This document shows positions 55,401 through 64,000 of a stretch of 64,000 nucleotides of DNA, one piece after another (position 1 is the stretch's first letter; the number at the start of each line of letters is the position of its first letter). The notes below the pieces were generated by a model. It worked only from the letters and a program-made list of their open reading frames with translations, did no database searches and had not been told where the DNA came from. This DNA comes from Clavelina lepadiformis. Taxonomy: Eukaryota; Chordata; Ascidiacea; Aplousobranchia; Clavelinidae. The DNA lies in the NCBI RefSeq assembly GCF_947623445.1, contig NC_135247.1:18602501-18666500 (forward strand), written 5' to 3'. Position numbers and translations under genes: made by a program.

Positions 55401-58221
55401 AAATGTAATCAATTTAATGTTATTGCTACCAACTAATTCATTAAAATTTACAGAAAACACCAGCCAGGAACAGACAGTGTCACAAGTTAGAGATAATTCA
55501 AGCTAATTGTTGGCTAATTGTTGAAGATGGGAAGATTGCAGAAAAGTGTTTTTCTGTTCACGTTCCGTTACCAAGATAAACAACTCTTACAATAGTTTTT
55601 GACGTTTATGTATACAAACCGGTTTGGAATATTGATAATATTGGGATTGCTGTTGACAGTATAGTTAGTTGATATCTTAACGTTCTGATCAAAACCGTAT
55701 CAGTAGTCTCGCTTTCCAACTGATTTTGAAAAATAAAGTGCTTAAGAAGCGTATTACTTATCAAGTTTCCGGCAACAAGAACCTTAAACTAATTGCATGT
55801 CTCGTTTTGCAGTATTGCTTTCGACCGGACAAGAAACATGCGTGCGCAATTTATCACTTCTTGAAGAGGGTAGGAATTGCAGAAAGTTTTGCGACACAAA
55901 CTCTGACTGCAGAAGTTCTTCGAAACAATGCCTGTGCGATGATGTTTGTGGAAAGTCTTGCTATAACCCAAGTAAGACATAATACGCAATTAAGACGACA
56001 CCATTTCTTTTACTGGCACTCTTCGTTAAGCCGCTTTGGAACAAAACGAAGTGTTTTTGCTTTGAAATGAAGCAACCTAGAAACACGATTTCGTGGTGAC
56101 AACTGGCAAACAATATACTTTGCAAAACAATTTACTCCAACAAACGATAACTTGGAAACGTCATCGTCTTTTATGTGCATGAACGCAATACTCGTCTGCC
56201 ATTAGATTTGTTGCAAATATCATCATACCTTAGTTGTTACGATCAAATATGGTTTGTTTAAGACGCCCCATGCGAAGCTCTCGAACCTGTCGAAAACGGC
56301 GTAATAGGAAGGAGAAAGAACCTATGGAATTTAGGTCACCTACAGATGCAGTGATGGATAAGTTTTAGTTGGTAGTAGTAAGAGAACTTGCCGATCCGAC
56401 AAGAAGTGAACGGGTTCAGCACCGTACTGCAAAGGTAAACGAAACCACTGGGCAAGTAAGAGTCTATTTTATCTGCAGTTCCACAGTAGTTGCGGAGTAA
56501 ATCAATAACTTTAATTTCAATTCTCTGCATCGGTTATGTGTCATCAGCTGTTTGTTCGACTCCCATGCGCACGTCAAGCTCATATCCAGAAACAAGCAAA
56601 GACGTTTATGAAACTGGAGATGTTGTCACTTACAGCTTCCGCTTTGGTAAGTGTGTTTGCTGTAAAGTTTCAAAACGCAGCCTTCAAGTGATAAATTGTA
56701 GTGGCGTAAGCCCTGCGTCTTTGACTTGAAGTCTAATGCATAGCCCATAGTAAATGTAGATTGTCAGAGTTAATGCAAAAAGGCTTCGGTGAAATATTTA
56801 TGAATTGTGGACACACACACATGCACACACACCTTTCTCACATGACGTTAAAACAGGTTTTATTTTATCCGGAAATCCCAACATAACCTGCACATCAGAT
56901 GGTTGGACGGAACCAAGGTACCTTTGCTCCAAAGTAAATTGTAAATCGCCCAGCGAAATAAACAATGGTTATTACGGAAGGGGACGACTTTTTCTTCGGC
57001 AGCAGAGTTTTTATCATTGCAACGTTGGTATGTTGTCATTGTACAGTATTTATGCCCCTTCGACAAAAACAAAATTGAAAAAAAAACTGCATGAACAATC
57101 AAGCATTATAAAAATATTTTCATTCCTTTTTTATAGGTGACGAATGTAGTATTCCGGATTCTTGTCAAAACGGAGGAACTTGTATCAAAAGGATAGATGA
57201 TTACACTTGTTTTTGCGGGCACGGATACGAAGGAAAGGATTGCTCAATACGTAAGCAACATTCAAATCGTGCATAAGAAGTACTGATATGTAACATCATA
57301 GTTTTCAGAAGGAATCTATGTAGCTTGAATAAATGCATTCTCAGGCCTTGATTGCTTGGTGCCTCCTGCGCCAACCGATGGATCCGTTTCACCGTCATCG
57401 GGCAACAGAGTGTTATTGGATGGGACAATTACTTACTCATGCGATCCAGGTTACTTCATGAAAAATCAGCTATATGGGACGTTGAAAGCAACATGTCTGA
57501 GGAGCGGGAATTGGAATCGACCGACCCCAGTCTGTGAAGGTAGCCTACTTATAAGAAACCTGTGTTGTCAAAAGGCTTTCATATTCTGCTGTAATACTTA
57601 AACCTGTGCAGAGAGTCGATGTATTGTTCCTCAAACACCGGCTCACGGAACCTTGTCAAGAGCTACTGGGGAAAAAGTCCCCGCAGACAGAAGTGTTTCA
57701 TTTACATGCGATGAAGGCTATACGATGATCGGACAACCAACCATATATTGCAGAAGCTCCGGAACTTGGTCAAATGAGTTTCCTGAGTGTGTGGATTAGT
57801 AAAAGTATTACTTGGCATGTCATTACTGCATGTAAGTTGCAAATTATTTTTTACTTTTTTGACAAACATTTTGAAACGTTTAGAACGACAATGCACTGAC
57901 TCCGGGGAGTGTCATTTTCCTTTAGTCTACAAAGGAAGAACCTACAAGTCTTGCATTGAATCTAAAATTGGTCTTGCTGACTGGTGTTCCTTGACTGCAG
58001 AATATGACGATGAATGGGACAGATGTGACAAGTCTTGTCCTTGTGCGTTTTACTTTGATGTTGTTCCTGCTCGGACTATTGTGGGTTCGATCAAGTTTCC
58101 TTATGTACCTGGTGACAGTATCACGTATTCATGCCAAGCTGGGTATAATATGATGAGGCCAGCCACGATAGTTTGTCAGAATACTGGAAAGTGGAGCAGC
58201 AATCCACCAAGCTGCGTATGA
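41493..58221 (+). CDS. Factor B-like mosaic serine protease, copy 2 (several damaged exons)
   Basis: It has the same amino-terminal plan as copy 1, with exons of identical length through WAP, CCP, vWA and protease (signal 41493-41553 to protease end 46894), then its own tail. Tail exons include TSP1 50462-50629, C-type lectin 51364-51726, EGF 51871-51990 and 52057-52167, CCP 53195-53383, 53593-53778 and 53908-54090, WAP-like 55813-55971, a broken CCP 56263-56434, split CCP 56548-56646 and 56857-57027, EGF 57137-57250, CCP 57345-57539 and 57612-57794, and FN2 plus CCP 57884-58221. Lesions: stop and one-base insertion in vWA exon 3, a lost donor at 48229, a stop-laden CCP at 56263 and a mutated donor at 57795. 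The first three lie in phase 1-1 exons, so skipping would keep the frame. It is either a decaying gene or one that relies on exon skipping; two adjacent genes with a border in 54091-55812 are also possible. Confidence 0.7.
43634..44804 (+). pseudogene. Copy 2 vWA domain with nonsense and frameshift in exon 3
   Basis: Exons 43634-43851, 43959-44088, 44194-44323, 44400-44479, 44669-44804. In exon 3 the copy 1 codon CAA is TAA (44205-44207), and one extra G in the run at about 44235-44238 makes the exon 130 rather than 129 bases. Other exons are open. The first MIDAS motif reads DISED, and the ING replacement is shared with copy 1. Skipping exon 3 would keep the frame but remove part of the fold. 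Confidence 0.85.
45076..46894 (+). CDS. Copy 2 trypsin-like serine protease domain, intact
   Basis: Exons 45076-45221, 45298-45421, 45503-45627, 45781-45982, 46060-46216, 46423-46570, 46717-46894, all equal in length to copy 1. The His (TAAHVF region), Asp (DYDIAL), Ser (KGDSGGP), specificity Asp and GRVVKG activation site are all present, despite the broken vWA upstream. A small change from copy 1 is LVLIL- to ILVGR-type wording at the exon 4 start (Ile for Val). Confidence 0.88.
46976..50153 (+). CDS. Copy 2 tail, first part: WAP and CCPs
   Basis: WAP-like 46976-47131; CCP 47304-47474; damaged CCP 48058-48229; CCP 48328-48507, 48811-48990, 49127-49312 and 49971-50153. The CCPs have the usual four Cys, Trp and Gly-Tyr or Gly-Phe. 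The last two ([11 protein letters not shown] and [13 protein letters not shown]) have no counterpart in copy 1. In the damaged CCP a 17-base loss relative to copy 1 removes the fourth Cys and the splice donor. Confidence 0.8.
50462..52167 (+). CDS. Copy 2 tail, middle part: TSP1, C-type lectin, two EGF
   Basis: TSP1 50462-50629 ([18 protein letters not shown]). C-type lectin 51364-51726 with [12 protein letters not shown] and GGWNDLAC, the EPN and WND motifs of calcium-dependent mannose/GlcNAc-type lectins. EGF 51871-51990 ([14 protein letters not shown]) and 52057-52167 ([13 protein letters not shown]). All phase 1-1. Carbohydrate specificity is inferred from the motif, not shown. Confidence 0.85.
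53195..54090 (+). CDS. Copy 2 tail: three CCP exons
   Basis: 53195-53383 ([10 protein letters not shown]; the second Cys is replaced by Phe, KFSFRD), 53593-53778 ([12 protein letters not shown]) and 53908-54090 ([12 protein letters not shown]). The last two are sister modules ([15 protein letters not shown] and [15 protein letters not shown]), a local exon duplication. Confidence 0.82.
54091..55812. other. Long intron or intergenic gap with a half-CCP relic
   Basis: About 1.7 kb. 55143-55242 encodes the first half of a CCP ([14 protein letters not shown], then YYHCNL) ending at a good donor, closely like 56936-57027, but with no obvious acceptor or second half. The remainder is unassigned. 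A gene boundary could lie here. Confidence 0.55.
55813..58221 (+). CDS. Copy 2 tail, last part: WAP, CCPs, EGF, FN2-CCP
   Basis: WAP-like 55813-55971 ([16 protein letters not shown]); CCP relic 56263-56434, 172 bases with stops where kin read Gly-Phe and Lys-Trp; split CCP 56548-56646 joined to 56857-57027, whose exon also carries the first half of another CCP; EGF 57137-57250 ([16 protein letters not shown]); CCP 57345-57539 and 57612-57794; FN2 and CCP in one exon 57884-58221. The donor after 57794 is GATTAG, creating VD-stop at 57797-57799 if not spliced. Confidence 0.75.
56263..56434 (+). pseudogene. CCP pseudo-exon
   Basis: The relative of 47304-47474 that follows a WAP exon. One inserted base and in-frame stops, including TGA for the conserved Trp (KKWTG in kin), but both splice sites remain. 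Confidence 0.85.
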
Positions 58222-59715
58222 ACGTGTTATCAGCTCTACTGTTTATCTTTGTGGTTGTCCATAAAACCTCAAACACTTAAGACTGTTAGCAATGGTATCG
58301 TTGTAATGATAAACGATCTTCTTGTAATGAAAGATTTTTATACTGACTTCGTGTGCTATAGCCTGGTACACTGGCATGGTATGGTTTCGTGACGTCTGTG
58401 TATTTAAATTGTATGAAATATATTTGGTAAAAGGTTTGACCAAGCACCGTGTTTAATTCTTCGCTGTTGTTGTTGTTTTTCTTTTTAAAAGGTTTACACT
58501 TTAGGCCTATACCTGAAGTGTAAAAAGGTTCACCAATGATAAGATAAATCCTTAGCTTTCGTGACCCTCGCCAATGATTATGGTTATGTAAGGTCATTCT
58601 ACCTTCGACGTTGAGCGAGAAAGTAGGTTGGATTGTGGTGCGCAGTTTTAATCACTTGTTTCATTAGAAAGAGACCAAGCTTTTATGTACAGCATTTTTT
58701 TTGTGGGAGTGCTTTGATGATGAGAACCTTTGAGGAATTATGGCTGTTAAACAATGTATCATGTCTGGTAAGAAGAAAGAGTTCTATTTCGATTGCAAAC
58801 ATAAGCTGGAATAACTGACAGAGTTTATACAAAACTCGTTGTTGGTTGCATAATAGAAAATACCATTGCTTTAAAACGCGCTGATTACTCTAGAAGAGAA
58901 GCGTGTACAAGTCACTGTAAAGCACATGCGCATGAGGGTGAGATCACAACTTACTACGAGTTAATTCAAAACACATGATCATCAATAAACATCATAAATC
59001 GTATTACTTTATTATCAACTTTTTCCACACTTCTCGCAGTCGTCTAATTATGCGGACCGCGATTTTCAATTAAATTATTGACAGCTTACTCGTAGCACAG
59101 GAAAAGAAAATTTTTTAAACATTTCAAAAATCTATGCTGCAGGTAACAGTCTTGTTCGGCGTGTAATATGTAAATTTGCTCAAATGAACTATTCTTCCAA
59201 TCTCTAATATTAACGATGTGTTGATAACTTACACGCTTTAGATCTCTTCACGTATTGTTCGTGCTTCAAATTCCGTCTTACCTTTGTTGTATCAAAATGA
59301 ACGGCCGCAAAATACGTACTGGTCAGTTTTGTACAGAATAAAAACAGTCTTAGTATTAAGCGCAGTGAAAGAACTTCGACCTCAAAGAGAATTGATTTGA
59401 CGAACTCGTTTAGTCTTTCTTTTTGGTGACGAAATACCACATTTGCTTTGCACCATTTGTTGACTTTTTTCACATATAGCCTCAAGTAATTATGCAAAAG
59501 GGAATTTTTTACGACGGTTTATAAAACTTGTAATCTCAAAACGAAATCGTAAAGTTATTTCAGGATCGTTAATACGCAAACCACAACAAAAAGTTTTCAA
59601 ACAAAACCGCGATAAATTTTTTCTGCGAGTTTGCCTATTTAAATCGCTTCAGGCAATTAGACATACGCTTATAAGATTCCCAATGTTAAAGAAAGAAAAT
59701 TTAGTTTCAGAAAAC
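58222..59715. other. Intergenic, duplicate of 39983-41492
   Basis: No gene recognised. Near-identical over its length to the region upstream of copy 2, with small indels. Confidence 0.65.
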
Positions 59716-61002
59716 ATGGAGATCGAGTTTTGTCAAGTGTGTGCAGTAATCGTTTTGCTTTCAACAAGTTACCAAAGTACACGAGTATTTCATATGTTAT
59801 TGCATTAGTCAAAGATAATAAAGTTAGAAAAACTATGCGTTTGTGGAAACCATTTTTGATTATGCTACAATTAGTTCATGTTTTCAAAGTTTCAGCTCAG
59901 TGTCCAAGACGAAACCAAACAAAGGCAGATGCTGTAGGACGACCTTGTCGTAAGCCCTGTTCATCACAAGCTCAGTGCAAAGATGGAAAAACATGTCGCT
60001 GTGATCACGAATGTGGAATGTCTTGCATCAATATGAGTAAGTTATAATGTGTTCCTGATAAAGCTGGATTGTACGACTAAATGATTTGACAGTAAAGTTA
60101 TGAAGACAAGATTGTCTTATCATGTATGTACGGTCAGCAAAGTTTTTCTTTTTCCTTTCAAATATTTCAACAAGTATTCTTGGAATTTTATGGAGTTATA
60201 CAGTTGAAAAATAAAAACAGAAGTTTACATAATATTTAACATTATTTATAGATAACTTATGCGGTCTACCATTGGTGATTCCAAATATGGCGTCAGTTCG
60301 CGTTTATCGAAGACACTCGAACGGATCACTCGTATTGAAACCGTCGCCACCTTACCAGTATGATGATATGGCTGAGTATGAGTGTTTGCCTGGTTACCGT
60401 TTAGAAGGATCTCAAAAGTTCAACTTATGCCATGGAAGGAAAAGTTGGACTAGATTGGCGGTTTGTGCTCGTAAGTGAATGTCAATGAACATCAAAGATA
60501 AAGTCATTCAAAACGCGTCACAATGAAGCGTTTTATGATATGTTGCTGTAACTAAACCATTTGCTATTATCTCCAATACAACAAAGTCGTTGCACATAAA
60601 CTTGTTATTCTGTTTTCAGGAAGTTGCCGCAGGTTTGACCAAGAAAAAGTTTTGCAAAATCTCATGATATGCGGAACAAATTGTGTGACAAGTTCAGAGT
60701 GCACGGAAGACATGAGTTGTGTGTGTGATGGGTATTGTGGTAGGACTTGTGTGAACCCAGGTGATATATTTACACATAAAAATATCAATCGACTTTATTT
60801 TTATGTAACTTTCATTGACTAAGTGTCATATTTCAAATCTTATTTTTCAAAGATATCGATTGCGGGGAAGCCCCACCATCGACACACGCTTCAATCAAAT
60901 ATGACGGGGAAGGATTTCAACGAAGAGGTTACTACCGGTGTGACGTCGGATTTTATCTTCAGTCCGGAGATTTAAAAAGGAAATGAACAGGAGGTGGAAC
61001 CT
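59716..61002 (+). pseudogene. Factor B-like mosaic protease, copy 3 (truncated)
   Basis: Exons 59716-59776 (signal), 59896-60036 (WAP), 60252-60470 (CCP), 60620-60760 (WAP) and 60853 onward (CCP). The last carries TGA at 60984-60986 in place of the Cys codon TGC and breaks off at about 61002, joining directly to upstream sequence of copy 4. No vWA or protease follows. If transcribed it could give a short secreted WAP-CCP-WAP-partial CCP protein. Confidence 0.88.
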
Positions 61003-62045
61003 ATTATTTCTCTATATCAAAACCTGAATTTTTACGAGACAAACTTTGTTTTCACGCGTTCGTCAGTCCATGTCCTGTATATACTCTATTTGCCTTACGA
61101 CAAATTAGTGTTTTAAATGAGACAATTGATTGGTTCGTAGCAATTACATAGTGCTTCATGTACATATATCGTATACTACTCTACTTAATACAAACGCTAG
61201 TTTGCAGGAAGTTTTGATACCCGCATACACCGGGATCGTTTTCACATCAACGGTGAATCGTTCCACCGCTCATGGTCACTGAAATCAACCACAATCTACT
61301 TTTAAGACCCAGAGCAGCATTTATATTGACCTACAGTATATCCCCAAAACAATGGCTGGAAAGAGAAAGAAAAGAACGAAACTAAAGAGAATAAAAGCCT
61401 TAAACTGGAAAAATTGCCAGAAATAGTCTTATATGCAAACAACTATAATACAATAATAAACGTTATATGTTAGCAACGAAGTTTGTCACAAATTGTAAGT
61501 TTCGCATCATAAAAACAAACGTGAAATTAATTTCAGGTTCTTGACGTAAAACCAAATGTTGTTTACTCCAAAGGTTTTCGTAGCCATGAGCTCCAGGCCA
61601 CTCACCACTACAAATTGTTGTCGACGTTGCACAGTTTAAAAAACAACGACTCGAAACAAACTGACGTCAGGAGAAGGAAGCTACCGGATATACTTCGTCT
61701 AGGAACGACGCAATTCAGTCAACTTGGCTTGTTTTGCACGAATGGTTGGTTTCACAAGTGCCTTTGTGTCTTGAATGAGCTTTCAACATTAATAGATCAC
61801 AACAGGGTTCGTTTGAAGAAAAGCTATTGCCGTTTAGCCATGTTTTAGTTCTAGCAGTTTAGTTACACCTTAATTACAGATCAGCACCGACCTGTCAAGG
61901 TGATTGATGAATGTAATTTTAAAAATAGGAATCTGTGGCAAAATCTTTAGTCATTTGGGTTGTTTCTTTTTTTGCTCCAGGCAATCAGTCATACGCTTAT
62001 AAGATTCCCTTAATGTTATAGAAAGAAAATTTAGTTTCGGAAAAC
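61003..62045. other. Intergenic upstream region of protease copy 4
   Basis: Homologous to 19889-20938 upstream of copy 1, beginning exactly where copy 3 breaks off. No gene recognised. Confidence 0.7.
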
Positions 62046-64000
62046 ATGGAGATCGAGTTTTGTCAAGTTTGTGCAGTAATCGTTTTGCTTTCAACAACTT
62101 ACCAAAGTAAACGAGTATTTCATATGTTATTGTATTAGTCAAAGATAATAAAGTTAGTAAAAAATTATATGTTTTTTGAAGCCATTTTTGATTATGCTAC
62201 AAATAATTCTTGTTTCAAAGTCTCAGCTCAGTGTCCAAGACGAAACCAAACAAAGGCAGATGCTGTAGGACGACCTTGTCGTAAGCCCTGTCCATCACAA
62301 GCTCAGTGCAAAGATGGAAAAATATGTCGCTGTGATCATGAATGTGGAACGTCTTGCATCAATATGAGTAAGTTATAATGTGTTCCTGATAAAGCTGGAA
62401 TGTAAAAATTTATGATTTGTGCTTACAGCAAAGTTATGAAAGGCAAAATTATTTTAACATGTACAGTATTTACGGTCAAGGAATTCTTTTATTTTTTCTT
62501 TGAAACAATTAAACAAGTATTCGTGCAATGTTATGGAGTTATGTAGTTGAAAAATAAAAACAGAAGTTTACATAATATTTAACATTATTCATAGACAACT
62601 TTTGCGGTCTACCATTGGTCATACCAAATATGGCAAGAGTTTGCGTTTATCGAAGACTCTCGAATGGATCACTCGTATTGAAACCGTCGCCACCTTACCA
62701 GTATGATGATATGGCTGAGTATGAGTGTGCGCATGGTTACCGTTTAGAAGGATCTCAAAATTTTAACTTATGCCATGGAAGAAAAAGTTGGACTAGATTG
62801 GCGGTTTGTGCTCGTAAGTGAATGTCAATAAACATCAAAGATAAAGTCGTTCAAAGCGAGTCATTATGAAGCGATTTATGCTATGTTGCTATAACTAAAC
62901 CATTTGCTATTATCTCAAAAATAACAAGATTGTTGCACATAAACTTGTTACTTTATTGTCAGGAAGTTGCCGCAGGTTTGACGAAGAAAAAGTTTTGCAA
63001 AATCTCATGATATGCGGAACAAATTGTGTGACAAGTTCAGAGTGCACGGAAGACATGAGTTGTATGTGTGATGGGTATTGTGGTAGGACTTGCGTGAACC
63101 CAGGTGATATATTTACACATAATAATATCAATTATCTTTATTTTTATGTAACTTTCATTGACTAAGTTTTGTATTTCAAATCTTATTTTTCAAAGATATC
63201 GATTGCGGGGAAGCCCCACCATCCACACACGCTTCAATTAAATATGACGGAGAAGGATTTCAACGAAGAGCTTACTACCGGTGTGACGTCGGATTTTATC
63301 CTCAGTCCGGAGATTTAACGAGGAAATGCACAGGAGGTGGAACCTGGAGTGGAAGATTAATCAACTGCGCTCGTGAGTAATTTGCCAAAGTCATGTTGAA
63401 ATGTTTTCTAGGAACAAATATTATCGATTTTAACGTCACAAACATGGTTTTGGAATTATTCCAATTTGCTAAAACGTTATAGCTACAACTTGTGGTGATC
63501 CATTGCCTTCTATTCGATCGATGGGTGGCGAAATTGTGCAGGATCAGCATGACCCATATTTGGTTGGACACCAAGTGACGTTTCAGTGTTCTCCAGGGCA
63601 ACGGTTTCTAGGAGACAGCGTTCAAACGTGCATGGAAGACGGACAGTGGAGTGGATTAAACGCAATTTGTGATTTGATTGGTGAATGAACCTTTTGCTGA
63701 CTTGGAAAATACTTATAATATGCCTTGTTGGAGTTTTCATCCAATGCCTTAAAAGGAAAGGCGTACATACTGAGACAGAATTATAGCAGAGTAGTTGTAA
63801 TTTGTCGTGGTTTTTATTTAGATGATGAATCAAGATGTCCGCATCCTGGAGTTCCAATAAACGGTAATCTCTTGACAAGGAGCAACTTCACGGTGGGAAC
63901 GATGGTTGAGTTTGAATGTGATGAAGGATACTCGATGATTGGAGATCGACAACAAGAATGTTTTTACTTCCTACAGTGGAGCGATGGTGGTGCTCCGAAA
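62046..64000 (+). CDS. Factor B-like mosaic protease, copy 4 (3' part outside window)
   Basis: Exons 62046-62106 (signal), 62227-62367 (WAP), 62595-62813 (CCP), 62963-63103 (WAP), 63196-63372 (CCP), 63483-63680 (CCP), 63822 onward (CCP, cut by the window edge). Lengths equal those of copy 1 and no lesion is seen. Upstream sequence and several variants (LRSYK-region aside, PCPSQ for PCSSQ and ECAHGY for ECLPGY) show it is closest to copy 1 but distinct. Whether vWA and protease follow cannot be seen. Confidence 0.85.

Noticed and set aside
55797..55982. [15 protein letters not shown] as the start of a new secreted gene
   Set aside because: A phase-1 acceptor (TTTTGCAG at 55812) fits the exon as an internal WAP module; the hydrophobic run is too short for a convincing signal peptide. 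A gene border here is not fully excluded.

Overview
This is eukaryotic animal DNA. It is AT-rich, every recognisable gene is split into small exons with GT..AG introns (down to 60 bases), and the protein modules are metazoan: sushi/CCP, von Willebrand A, trypsin-like protease, C-type lectin, EGF, thrombospondin type 1, fibronectin type II and WAP-like. Compact introns, heavy local duplication and a complement factor B-like protease suggest an invertebrate deuterostome. An ascidian tunicate such as Ciona is my best guess, but this is inference and no species-diagnostic sequence was recognised. I saw no tRNA, rRNA or CRISPR array.

Left third (1-19.9 kb): an SLC22-type (organic ion transporter, major facilitator superfamily) gene cluster. 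It holds a 3' part of copy A (+), intact 14-exon copies B (+, 10959-14165) and C (-, 15569-18881), and several broken fragments (3747-4700, 6827-6920, 7086-7480, 9660-9960). B and C with about 1 kb of upstream flank form a large tail-to-tail inverted repeat. A gag-only LTR retrotransposon (4845-6826, 4-base target duplication) sits inside one broken copy.

Right two thirds (20.9-64 kb): a tandem family of very large mosaic genes built on a complement factor B/C2-like core (WAP-CCP-WAP-CCP-CCP-CCP-vWA-serine protease). Unlike known factor B, the reading frame continues after the protease into WAP, CCP, FN2, TSP1, C-type lectin and EGF modules. Copy 1 (20939-35723) can be followed through 35 exons to about 1,929 codons, with one splice-phase problem. 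Copy 2 (41493-58221) has an intact protease but several damaged exons. Copy 3 (59716-61002) is a truncated pseudogene. Copy 4 (62046 onward) runs off the window. A detached 3' end (39343-39982) lies upstream of copy 2. Almost every module is a phase 1-1 exon, so modules can be lost, gained or skipped without shifting the frame.

Other mobile DNA: a degenerate hAT transposon (24408-26891, 8-base target duplication) in an intron of copy 1, with the matching empty site in copy 2; and a 929-base element with minisatellite-like terminal inverted repeats and 9-base target duplications (38207-39135), Mutator-like by structure. If expressed, the right-hand family would be secreted, lectin-bearing, complement-like proteases; the left-hand family would be membrane transporters. 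I see no functional link between the two clusters.
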